From: Sipunculus nudus
Taxonomy: Eukaryota; Annelida; Sipuncula; Golfingiida; Sipunculidae
Direction: 5' to 3'
Length of the DNA stretch: 64,000 bases
Assembly: GCA_026874595.1 (NCBI GenBank)
Contig: CM049310.1
Coordinates: forward strand, 23,410,058 to 23,474,057
Of this stretch, positions 24,910 to 37,156 are shown in pieces (position 1 is the first letter of the stretch; each line of letters begins with the position of its first letter). The notes under the pieces are model-generated. The model was not told where the DNA came from. It did not search any database and worked only from the letters and a program-made list of their open reading frames with translations. The translations under genes and the position numbers were made by a program.

Positions 24910-25200
24910 CTCCATGTAACCAAATATCTCAAAACTTTTTAACCTGTGCAACTACCATCACCAGTTGTTGCTAGACATATTAATATCATGGTTGTCCATC
25001 TGCCGTTATTTAATGATTATGAAGTAAATGAAATTATTTTCATAATGGTGCTCTAAAAACGATACCCGGCGGTTTTTGACAAAGATTGTTTTTTTTTATT
25101 GTTTTTTTTTTAACATGTTACCAAATATATAATTAGAAATCTGAATTATAATGAATGCAAGCCTCCGCCATGTGGTTGGGGGGGGGGGGGAGGGGGGGCT

Positions 25201-28200
25201 ATTGTGGGATGCTCCCTAAACCGTGTTTGCATTCACCATCTTGGCTTTTTTTAAATCATATAACGTTCAGTAATTTTCAACTTGTGGTTTATCTGCTGCC
25301 AGTATTCTGTATGGTATATGTCCAGTTACAGTATTTTAACATAGTATTGTATAATATTTTATTATTGTAAAGCGCTCTAGGACAATATAACGAAGTTGAA
25401 TATGGCGTTTTTTTGTGCAGCGTAAATAATGATAAATATTGTCACCCGCTCAATGTGTTCACAGTCGCACAGCGTGTCCTCGGGCCCTTGTTTTTGGCTG
25501 TGTTGCGTGAAAATCATATTCATGCGTTCTAGAACTGTTTTTTAATTTTTTGTATTGCAAACTTTTTTCCATATTTTCACATGTATGTCCTTATGCATTT
25601 CAGGGTTTCAGTGATCAGGTTACCATTTTAAAATGCTTCAACTGTTCACTTAGCAAAAAGGTTCAACCATCAGATTTTCATATTACCTAGCATTTCTATT
25701 AGAGTAACTATAACTTGCCTCAACACGTGCACAAACGATAAACAAGACCATTCCCAGTGAGACATAACATACATGAGCTTCCTTGACAAATCATTACATG
25801 GAGAGTTAGTATTTTTACTTTCGCCTCAGCGTTTGAAATATCTCCTCTTTAAAATTATTAAATCACATCCTCCACACCCGACCACTCTGATGACAATCAA
25901 AAACACCCTTTTTCTCTTTCTCTAAGACGACAATGCATTTAGCTTCTCATGGAACCTGTTCATTTCTATTGTGGCTCTACTTTGGATAACACAATATTTT
26001 TCATTTCCTTTGTATAATATTTTTATTTTGCTTGTTTCTTCTTTCCGAATCTTGTGTCATGTTCTCCTTTTTCAAAACAGCTGCATTAGATTTTTACAAG
26101 ACCAACTTTATTTGACCGGTGGCATTATTTGCTGTTATATATTGTTACGGAACCTAATATAAACAGATCACGTATGTGTGATGAACCCCAATTTTGTAAT
26201 GGAGATAAAAAAAAATCAGATTCTGTAACACTAGGCAGCGGGAAATGTCTAGGGGAATGAATAAAGAAGTCAGTGTTTTTTTGTTAACAAATAACTATAA
26301 TTTATTCTTTAAACAACCCTAACAATACAATACACTAAATCAATACAATTATACAGTAAAACAGCGGTATAGCAACAAGTCAATACAATCACAGAGAAAA
26401 TAATGTATGTGCACAGTACCAGGATACCAATACCATCACAATGATAAGTCCTTTAAATGTAAACTCTCGGAGAATGACAGTCCAGCGGGAAGTTCTTGCA
26501 ACAACCCAGAAAGTAAACTGAAGTCCAAATGTATAAAATCCAGGAGAAAGTCTTTGAAAATGTATAATTGTCGCGTTCGTCGGATAAGGTCCTAGAATCT
26601 GACACACGCTTCTGCGTCCGCTGGAATCTTTTCTGCTCTCTCTCTCTGTCCTCTGCTTAAACACAGCCCCTTATATACTCTTCACACCTCAAGCCGAGAA
26701 TTTTCCACTTCTCGAACAGTCTATAAGATCTTGCACAACACGCGTTTCAGGAATTCTCTAGAAAAACAGCACTGTGTATCTCCACACACCAGGCTCATCA
26801 CGTGACCCCGGCCAGGCGTGAAAACCCAAGGCTCACATGACAACGAGAGTTCAACCAGTACGGATTAAACATAGAACGTAAAACGCGGCCAGACGAGCGC
26901 CACAACAGGAGCTACGCCCGTGTCACATAATAAAAGAGCACCTGTAATAATATCAATATGTACTTTCTTCAAAACTTTCTCTACCTAAAGGCAATTTATT
27001 CTATTACCAATGAGACGGATCAGGCATAAATTGATTCTTAAACTTGAAGTTTCACCTTGCTGCTAAAGAATCCGTTGTATTTGCTTCAGAAAAATAACCC
27101 GGTCAACTTGGCCATTTAAATAAGTTATGTTAAGTGTTTTTAAGTAAATGGCTTTCTTATCCCCAGTATCAGTCTGGTCATACGTTCGTATGATGAAGGT
27201 ATCAGTCTATAATTAACTTACGCAAAAATTGAAAACATCGGGCCTGGTTAACAGCAGGATATAAAATGAGAGGAAGCGTGTGCTACCGCCATGTCACGTA
27301 GTTCCAGACCGAAACGGAACATCTTCAGATATTACAAAGGCTCATCATTAATTAAGGTGACATGTCCGTCTTGACGCACGTCTCTTCGAGAATGTCCACA
27401 TTGCTGTAGTTGAAGTAGTGTCCACTTTATTCTTTATTTTCTATTTTTATTTTGTAATGTCTCAGAATTATCATATATTTTTCTTTCATCATCGACATGA
27501 TTACCGTAACCTTAACCAGTACAAAATGTTATTGAAAATAATACAAAGGATGTAACAAAAATAACATTTCACATGGCTACACAATAATTATCCAATATTG
27601 AAAACAGCGAGTATTTTCCCCATTTTGTAGATGCTTATCCAGTGATTCATTCTTTTTTGCAAGCTTACGTTCTATCATTTCCTTATCTTTCACAATCGCA
27701 AGGAATGTTGACATTGAAGGGACTCTGTCCTGCGCACGCTTATTATAATAAACTTATAAATTAATACCACAGTTTTGAACGGCACATCATCTGGACAACC
27801 TATATATAAAGTTTCATTTGGTAATGGTGGCATATGAATGCGAGCCTGTTTAGCCCCATTTAGAAAATGGAATTAACCATGAAACATGCACAGGGCAAAT
27901 AAACAACTGACTTTTTACCAATAAAACAATATTAGCATCTATTGGTGTAAATCAATCTCTATGTGCTTAACTTAACATTGACAATTAAAATATTGTGTAG
28001 GATTTTGAACTGGACCTGTCTTTAGACCATATCTAAAGTGGTTTCATATATTTATCAGCCTTTTCCAACAATTTTTTTTTGTTAAAAAAGAATGTTCGGT
28101 TTTGTCCACAAGGTTTCCCAATTTGTGTAACTGTAAACGCCCCTTGACGATGAAATAGTGCTAGGATTTCTAGTTTTGCTTTGTGTGGCACAATTTACGC

Positions 28201-29018
28201 TCTTTTAATGTCTTGTTTTTTCAACGTGGGGGTTATATACTCTGTGCAGGTGAATCCAACCCAGCAATTCAGTTCATCCGGCACTTTGCATGGATTCCTC
28301 CCAGATTCCTAAAGGTTGCCAAACTGCGGTATCCTTTGGAGAGTCTTTGTGTGCACGTTTAACTTTACAAACACTCTGGAAACACCCTCGTACTTGCAAA
28401 CATATCAATCACTATCAAACTTTCGGCCATATTCATCACTCACAACTCATTTTTTTTAGAATTGTGACTTAATGGTCACACGAACGTCCTTTCCATTCTG
28501 GATCAAATCCAGGGATGAACTTCCACAACACGTCAGACTACCACCGCCATTAGCTTATCAAAAATGTACGTGCAGCCTGTTTAGATGAGCTTCCATAATG
28601 TGCATATGCCACACGTAACCAGACTGTCCGACCATTTGTCACCTCCTGAATGTATGCTATACCGTGAGTACCCATCATTCAGGGGTTGGTCCCTTTAAAT
28701 GAAATATTGTGAGACCTTTTATAATGTAGATATCCTTGGGGTTTGGCCAAACTGTCCAATTTATAGAGGTGCCCACTATACGGAGGTCACGACCGCAACA
28801 CAAATAATAATGAAAAGATAAAATGCAACTGTCAAACGGTGTCCACTAAACAGAGGTGCCTACTTTATGGTAGTGCCCACTAGGGGAGGTTCCACTCTAT
28901 TTGTATATAACGAAAGAACGGATCTCACAGTGTGAGTACAGTGAACGCCACACGACACTTTCACAATATCACATTCAACTTTATATACAAACATCACTTA
29001 CAAATTTAAAAAAGGATT
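25201..29018. repeat. 3.83-kb tandem duplication, copy 1
   Basis: Begins ATTGTGGGATGCTCCCTAAA and runs to AAAAAAGGATTA, where the same sequence starts again at 29,019. Landmarks at the two copies are offset by 3,818-3,829 bases with only scattered substitutions and small indels, so the duplication is recent. I found no conserved gene inside; the matching open frames in both copies follow from the duplication. It contains an LTR-like repeat at 26,143-26,947. Confidence 0.9.
26143..26947 (+). mobile_element. LTR-like repeat (possible solo LTR), in duplication copy 1
   Basis: Starts TGTTACGGAACCTAATA and ends near AGCACCTGTAA. Related copies occur at 29,971, 62,318 and 63,720. It has a TATATA motif at about 26,670 and AATAAA at about 26,929 on the same strand, the order expected of an LTR. 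I see no target-site duplication, primer-binding site or internal coding region, so the LTR call is tentative. Confidence 0.5.
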
Positions 29019-32000
29019 ATTGTGGGATGCTCCCTAAACCGGGTTTGCATTCACCATCTTGGCTTTTTTTAAAAGGTAAATTCATATAACGTTTAGTATT
29101 TTCAACTTGTGGTTTATCTGCTGCCAGTATTCTGTATGGTATATGTCCAGTTATAGTATTTTAACATAGTAATGTATAATATTTTATTATTGTAAAGCGC
29201 TCTAGGACAATATAACGAAGTTGAATATGGCGTTTTTTGTGCAGCGTAAATAATGGTAAATATTGTCACCCGCTCAATGTGCTCACAGTCGCACAGCGTG
29301 TCCTCGGGCCCTTGTTTTTGGCTGTGTTGCGTGAAAATCATATTCATGCGTTCTAGAACTGTTTTTTAATATTTTGTATTGAACACTTTTTTCCATATTT
29401 TCACATGTATGTCCTTATGCATTTCAGGGTCTCAGTGATCAGGTTACCATTTTAAAATGCTTCAATTGTTCACTTAGCAAAAAGGTTCAACCATCAGATT
29501 TTCATATTACCTAGCATTTCTATTAGAGTAACTATAACTTGCCTCAACACGTGCACAAACGATAAACAAGACCATTCCCAGTGAGACATAACATACATGA
29601 GCTTCCTTGACAAATCATTACATGGAGAGTTAGTATTTTTACTTTCGCCTCAGCGTTTGAAATATCTCCTCTTTAAAATTATTAAATCACATCCTCCACA
29701 CCCGACCACTCTGATGACAATCAAAAACACCCTTTTTCTCTTTCTCTAAGACGACAATGCATTTAGCTTCTCTTCATGGAACCTGTTCATTTCTATTGTG
29801 GCTCTACTTTGGATAACACAATATTTTTCATTTCCTTTGTATAATATTTTTATTTTGCTTGTTTCTTCTTTCCGAATCTTGTGTCATGTTCTCCTTTTTC
29901 AAAACAGCTGCATTAGATTTTTTACAAGACCAACTTTATTTGACCGGTGGCATTATTTGCTGTTATATATTGTTACGGAACCTAATATAAACAGATCACG
30001 TATGCGTGATGAACACCAATTTTGTAATGGAGATAAAAAAAAATCAGATTCTGTAACACTAGGCAGCGGGAAATGTCTAGGGGAATGAATAAAGAAGTCA
30101 GTGTTTATTTGTTAACAAATAACTATTAATTTATTCTTTAAACAACCCTAACAATACAATACACTAAATAAATACAATTATACAGTAAAACAGCGGTATA
30201 GCAACAAGTCAATACAATCACAGAGAAAATAATGTATGTGCACAGTACCAGGATACCAATACCATCACAATGATAAGTCCTTTAAATGTAAACTCTCGGA
30301 GAATGACAGTCCAGCGGAAAGTTCTTGCAACAACCCAGAAAGTAAACTGAAGTCCAAATGTATAAAATCCAGGAGAAAGTCTTTGAAAATGTATAATTGC
30401 CGCGTTCGTCGGATAAGGTCCTAGAATCTGACACACGCTTCTGCGTCCGCTGGAATCTTCTCTGCTCTCTCTCTCTGTCCTCTGCTTAAACACAGCCCCT
30501 TATATACTCTTCACACCTCAAGCCGAGAATTTTCCACTTCTCGAACAGTCTATAAGATCTTGCACAACACGCGTTTCAGGAATTCTCTAGAAAAACAGCG
30601 CTGTGTATCTCCACACACCAGGCTCATCACGTGACCCCGGCCAGGCGTGAAAACCCAAGGCTCACATGACAACGAGAGTTCCACTAGTACGGATTAAACA
30701 TAGAACGTAAAACGCGGCCAGACGAGCGCCACAACAGGAGCTACGCCCGTGTCACATAATAAAAGAGCACCTGTAATAATATCAATATGTACTTTCTTCA
30801 AAACTTTCTCTACCTAAAGGCAATTTATTCTATTACCAATGAGACGGATCAGGCATAAATTGATTCTTAAACTTGAAGTTTCACCTTGCTGCTAAAGAAT
30901 CCGTTGTATTTGCTTCAGAAAAATAACCCGGTCAACTTGGCCATTTAAATAAGTTATGTTAAGTGTTTTTAAGTAAATGGCTTTCTTATCCCCAGTATCA
31001 GTCTGGTCATACGTTCGTATGATGAAGGTATCAGTCTATAATTAACTTACGCAAAAATTGAAAAATTCGGGCCTGGTTAACAGCAGGATATAAAATGAGA
31101 GGAAGCGTGTGCTACCGCCATGTCACGTAGTTCCAGACCGAAACGGAACATCTTCAGATATTACAAAGGCTCATCATTAATTAAGGTGACATGTCCGTCT
31201 TGACGCACGTCTCTTCGAGAATGTCCACATTGCTGTAGTTGAAGTAGTGTCCGCTTTATTCTTTATTTTCTATTTTTATTTTGTAATGTCTCAGAATTAT
31301 CATATATTTTTCTTTCATCATCGACATGATTACCGTAACCTTAACCAGTACAAAATGTTATTGAAAATAATACAAAGGATGTAACAAAAATAACATTTCA
31401 CATGGGTACACAATAATTATCCAATATTGAAAACAGCGAGTATTTTCCCCATTTTGTAGATGCTTATCCAGTGATTCATTCTTTTTTGCAAGCTTACGTT
31501 CTATCATTTCCTTATCTTTCACAATCGCAAGGAATGTTGACATTGAAGGGACTCTGTCCTGCGCACGCTTATTATGATAAACTTATAAATTAATACCACA
31601 GTTTTGAACGGCACATCATCTGGACAACCTATATATAAAGTTTCATTTGGTAATGGTGGCATATGAATGCGAGCCTGTTTAGCCCCATTTAGAAAATGGA
31701 ATTAACCATGAAACATGCACAGGACAAATAAACAACTGACTTTTTACCAATAAAACAATATTAGCATCTATTGGTGTAAATCAATCTCTATGTGCTTAAC
31801 TTAACATTGACAATTAAAATATTGTGTAGGATTTTGAACTGGACCTGTGTTTAGACCATATCTAAAGTGGTTTCATATATTTATCAGCCTTTTCCAACAA
31901 TTTTTTTTTGTTAAAAAAGAATGTTCGGTTTTGTCCACAAGGTTTCCCAATTTGTGTAACTGTAAACGCCCCTTGACGATGAAATAGTGCTAGGATTTCT

Positions 32001-32848
32001 AGTTTTTCTTTGTGTGGCACAATTTACGCTCTTTTAATGTCTTGTTTTTTCAACGTGGGGGTTATATACTCTGTGCAGGTGAATCCAACCCAGCAATTCA
32101 GTTCATCCGGCACTTTGCATGGATTCCTCCCAGATTCCTAAAGGTTGCCAAACTGCGGTATCCTTTGGAGAGTCTTTGTGTGCACGTTTAACTTTACAAA
32201 CACTCTGGAAACACCCTCGTACTTGCAAACATATCAATCACTATCAAACTTTCGGCCATATTCATCACTCACAACTCATTTTTTTTAGAATTGTGACTTA
32301 ATGGTCACACGAACGTCCTTTCCATTCTGGATCAAATCCAGGGATGAACTTCCACAACACGTCAGACTACCACCGCCATTAGCTTATCAAAAATGTACGT
32401 GCAGCCTGTTTAGATGAGCTTCCATAATGTGCATATGCCACACGTAACCAGACTGTCCGACCATTTGTCACCTCCTGAATGTATGCTATACCGTGAGTAC
32501 CCATCATTCAGGGGTTGGTCCCTTTAAATGAAATATTGTGAGACCTTTTATAATGTAGATATCCTTGGGGGTGGGCCAAACTGTCCAATTTATAGAGGTG
32601 CCCACTATACGGAGGTCACGACCGCAACACAAATAATAATGAAAAGATAAAATGCAACTGTCAAACGGTGTCCACTAAACAGAGGTGCCTACTTTATGGT
32701 AGTGCCCACTAGGGGAGGTTCCACTCTATTTGTATATAACGAAAGAACGGATCTCACAGTGTGAGTACAGTGAACGCCACACGACACTTTCACAATATCA
32801 CATTCAACTTTATATACAAACATCACTTACAAATTTAAAAAAGGATTA
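29019..32848. repeat. 3.83-kb tandem duplication, copy 2
   Basis: Direct copy of 25,201-29,018, ending at the same AAAAAAGGATTA before unrelated sequence. A local difference near 29,067-29,085 is a short insertion of AAAAGGTAAATTC. In the LTR-like part this copy reads GTATGCGTGATGAACACC, agreeing with the copy at 63,720, so the differing bases of copy 1 there are probably the newer mutations. Confidence 0.9.
29971..30776 (+). mobile_element. LTR-like repeat, in duplication copy 2
   Basis: Duplicate of 26,143-26,947, present because the whole block was copied rather than by independent insertion. Same start TGTTACGG and end CACCTGTAA. Confidence 0.5.
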
Positions 32849-33571
32849 ACACCTGGAAATACACGTCACTGACCAATATATTTTATCGAAATCGTTCCAA
32901 GATTATTTTCTGGAAACTTAAAAATGACACACAGATATGAATGACAGACAAAACAATAACATCACACATTACAATGTATGTTCATGGGCAAAATTAAAAA
33001 TGACTTTAATTAAAAGTTCCAAAGCGCTTCCAGATGTGTGTATGTGTGTGACATGGCCCAATCCTCAGGTCCCCTTTTGATATTGTCGTCTCTCACTCGC
33101 TTGCCATGCACCTCAGGATGATCACAACTTGCTTGCTCCTGAAGAAAATAAATCATAATGTGTCATTGATGAAAAGGGAAATGTTAATTAAAGCAAGGTC
33201 TGAAGTACAACCGGATTGCTAACGACTCGGAAAAGTATTCATAATATTACCATCGCTGATATCCTGCAAGTGCAAGCACGAGTCTTACATTGTAAGCCCG
33301 AGATTATAAAGTGATTAGCATTCTCTAACAGGGTTTGCTGGTCTAAAACTCTAAATATACCACCTTCTTCAAAGATTCTGAAGCTAAAGACCTCCATATA
33401 TGTCAAGATATGACAATGACTTTACATCGGAAGCCACATCAGGAATTATTTGGAAACATCCGTACATCAGATAAAAATCGGAAAGTTTTTAGGACCGGGG
33501 CGACTTAACTTCATCATATCACATAACACATGGATATATATCCGTAGATATATACATATATATCAGTTAAT
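32849..33571. other. Spacer between the tandem duplication and the WAP/CCP gene
   Basis: About 700 bases with no recognisable exon, repeat or RNA gene on either strand. Confidence 0.4.
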
Positions 33572-33766
33572 CAGGGGCGGATCCAGGATTTTGAAAAGGG
33601 GAGGGTCTAACCAAGGAAGACTAAAAAAAAAAAAGAAAAAAGGTCCGGAAAGGAGGGGTCCAGGTCGCAGAATTTGGTTTGAATCCCTGAATTTTTTTTT
33701 TCGGCTCAAAAGGAGGGGGCGGGGGTCCGGACCCCCCCCCCCCCCCCTTTTCTGGATCCGCCACTG
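33572..33766. mobile_element. hAT-like MITE, 195 bp
   Basis: Terminal inverted repeats CAGGGGCGGATCCAG (33,572) and CTGGATCCGCCACTG (ends 33,766) match at 14 of 15 positions. Termini of this CAG-GGCGGATCCAG type belong, as I recall, to hAT elements such as Zaphod. The interior is A-rich then C-rich and encodes nothing. The flanking 8-mers CAGTTAAT and GTTATTTC are only loosely alike, so an 8-bp target duplication is not confirmed. Confidence 0.65.
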
Positions 33767-33985
33767 GTTATTTCCAATGTTTGCGAGTCTCTTGAAGTGT
33801 ATCGATTTTAAGTTGTGTTCGAATATTTCCTCATTTATGCCGATTGTACACGGATTGTAAGCGGATTGCAATTTGACGAATCGGGAAGACACCAGGACAT
33901 CGCATCGGAACTCATCTGTTTTACTTAAGCCATGTGTGAGCAAGAATGAAATCACTTGTAACCATTTTCTTGACAACTTTTAAGT

Positions 33986-33991
33986 TTTTAA
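33986..33991 (-). terminator. Candidate polyadenylation signal of the WAP/CCP gene
   Basis: On the minus strand this reads ATTAAA, a common variant signal, about 50 bases after the stop codon. That would give a very short 3' UTR; a site further downstream is possible. Confidence 0.25.
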
Positions 33992-34039
33992 TTCAAAGAA
34001 GAACTTGACGGTGGATCATAATCAGAGCGCCTTAATCTT

Positions 34040-34350
34040 TTATTTTGCGTGGACAATCTCGAGTGGTTTACCTCTTCGTCTCCGCTTGGAGAGGTCTCGT
34101 TTACCCCTGAACACATACAGGTCTTTGATGTGTTGGGCCGGTACACATCGTGGTTTCTCGGGCGGCGACCAATGTCCGTCTACACATGTAGCTCCGGCCG
34201 GGCCCACCCGCCTCGTGGTCTTGTCACATTGGTACTCTATTTGATCCTGGTGCTCCACGTTGCTGACGTAATCCATGTACATATACTTGCCTATCTCACC
34301 TACCAGTAATATGTTTCCGTGCTCGAGTTTTCCTGGGTATTTACACTTTT
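34040..34350 (-). CDS. lev-9-like: WAP/CCP gene exon 11: CCP8 and basic C-terminal tail
   Basis: Follows acceptor TTCTCTGCAG. It encodes KCKYPGKLEHGNILL through HWSPPEKPRC (eighth CCP), then a 34-residue tail with VFRGKRDLSKRRRRGK, ending IVHAK and TAA. This CCP is longer than the others because of an insertion (GEIGKYMYMDYVSNVEHQDQ) before the second cysteine. RGKR and KRRRR both suit proprotein convertases, so the last residues are probably clipped off. Basic tails of this kind could also bind matrix polyanions. Confidence 0.9.
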
Positions 34351-35687
34351 CTGCAGAGAAACAAAATACAAATTATGTTTCTGGTCTGGCATAAGCACTC
34401 TACATTCTCATTGCATTTCTTCCGGCCAAAATTAAAAAAGTATTATGCAAGGATGATGGCGCAAAACTCAGCTTTCATTTTTTCCCATATACATCTTATA
34501 ATTTGGATTCTTCCTGTATTAACAGCGAAACCCTAACAAATAATTACCTCTGTAATACAATACCTGCGATCAACAACTTAACTTCTTAAAATAATAAAAT
34601 GTTCAATAAAAAGGAACTTTGTGAACTACTAGGTTATTATTATACCAATCTTGTCATAAAAAATGTGTTAGTGGCAATTTAGTTCATCATTCAGAACAAA
34701 AAATCATTTTAATTGACTTGTGGGGTTGTATACAACGGGATATGTATGTCAAGAGAGAACCAACACATTCTTCAGTTACTGACTGGCCAGCGAACGGAGT
34801 TAAGATTTGATTTACATATGAAATATGAGCTTATCTTCAGAGCTTAGGAACAGCTTATCTTGATAAGCTGGGCCCTGTTTATTGATCTCAATTAGTGCAT
34901 GTGATAGGCATCGGCCACTGAAGACCTTCATCAACTTTTGGTGCGTGTCCGGAAGAACGGGCGATCCAGACGTAATGTTTTATCTTGGGGGAGGTATGCG
35001 TTCAATTGCCACTCTTACGGGTTATGTATTCTGTTAAACTCATGCAGGCTTACTTTTGACACAAGACGGCGGGTCCCCTCTCCATACACCGTTGAGACAG
35101 GTGAGCATCTTGCTGCCCCTGCGCCCGTCCATCATGTAGCCGGTGTTACAGCGGTATTTGGCGATGTCCCCGTGCTCCATTCTATGATACCGTACCATCC
35201 CGTTCTCCAAGCTCGGCGGCCGGGAGGTACACGGCGCTACAAACACAACACACCGGCTGGTCATCAGCCGCTTTTATCTAAACATATAATATAATTAAGC
35301 CCCCCCCCCCCACCCCCTATGACGAAGGGGCTTATAGGGGATTGATTTGTTTATTCTATATTCTATATTTATTTTTTGGGGGGAGGAAAATTGAAGGCGG
35401 ACCTAATTTAAATTCCCCCGAATGCAAAATTTTGTTTTACTTTTTTTCTTTTTTTCTGTTATATCTGTTTGTGCTAGATCTCAAATACTGCTGACTTTCC
35501 AAAGCTTAAATATAAACACAGTTTTGCACCTGATATTTATTTTTGACATTGACCTGATTCCTAAAGCCGTACACTGCTTAACCGATCCCCCATTATCGCT
35601 CAGCTTCAGGCATCCGCGGAGGCATTCAGTGACGATTGCACTTGGAATCGCTTGGCGATTGCACTCATCAAGTTATATATCTTGGTG

Positions 35688-35756
<69 letters not shown>

Positions 35757-37086
35757 TCGAACCTGTCTAATGCGACCACCCAAGGGACTTGGCACAAGTG
35801 GTCGTATTAGACAGGTTCTGATAATTTAGGAACAGCACAAATTTGGAAGTATGCAGAATAGTAGGCCTGTCACGTTTACACGTTTAAACGACTCCGTTTC
35901 GATAAATTACTGTCAACGTTTACAGAACGACAGATAAATTTACACGAAAGGCAATAATAAACTATTAGTCCGCTTTACATCGTCGGTAAATCTGTAATAC
36001 CGATATATCAGAAAAATTATTCTGAAGACGCGGAAACCAACCGCCGGTATTGAATTTGAGATCGTCATTGTGAATATACTCAATCAGTATTTACAGCCGT
36101 TCTAAACCCCGAAATGAATGATCACCACGTGTTGCCACCAAATTTGCATTTAACCTTTAGTTAATTGACCATCAAATGTTGATTTAATCGTCGCTTTAAC
36201 TCCTGCGAGCGCACAAGCGCTGGTTTAGGTGACAGAAGAAATAGGAGCACACATATAACCGAATTGGTAACCACGGTTACAGTAACAACACGTCATGTCA
36301 TTGGTTCTTTTTTTAACTCATTTGCATAGTCCTCGACGGCAATTCTTCAGAATTTTCGCATACAAGCTGGCCATTAATAAGGCCTTACGGAAAATCAAAT
36401 TGTCAGTTCTTAGAACGATTATGGCTGTCAGAAACTCGCGGCGGAGGCCACGTTCACAGCCAGGGAGCAGCTGATTATAACTCTAGTGGAACATTTTTAA
36501 TAACATGCGCTTTCTATAAACCGCGCGTTATTAAAAAAAACTTCGTTGTCAGCTACTTCCCCCATATGAACGACTCAGAATTGTTTGCTGACGTCACTGG
36601 TTACTACCATCACATGCTTCATAGGAACATCATCTTTGTAATAACGCCTTTCATGACACACTGAATAGATCAAAGACAAAGCACAAGTCAAAGATTAACT
36701 TCGGGGGACCTCCATTCGTGTGTGGTCGTACGCGTGTGAGCCATTCAAGTGGCCTAGCCGGGGCTCTGGGCCCCGGGTCGGCCCAGGGTCCTCCCAAACG
36801 ACCACCAGTATAACAAACAGCGGTGCAAGTGATCGCAACTTCACGCATGGCCAATCAACCGACCGGTCAGCGCTGGTCCATGAGTAGCTGAATGAGTGCC
36901 CGCATTAGGCAGGTCAATATATCACTTTGGTCGGGAAAAACTGCCCGTAATCCGTAATAGCTAGGTGGTTGTATTTCTCAGGTTTTATAAATAGATAATA
37001 TAAAGGAATTTCGAAAGATACTGATATCCAGTGGTCGTAATAGCCAGTTGCCCGCATTTCACAGGTGGTCGTTCAGACAGGTTTGA

Positions 37087-37156
<70 letters not shown>

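Noticed and set aside
25971-32301. Paired identical open frames, for example at 25,971 and 29,798 or 28,290 and 32,119
   Set aside because: Identity between copies reflects the recent tandem duplication, not selection on protein. No domain or codon pattern supports coding.
33450-33976. Overlapping 136- and 137-residue open frames on opposite strands
   Set aside because: Both run through the hAT-like MITE and its poly-A and poly-C tracts; low-complexity translation, no domain.
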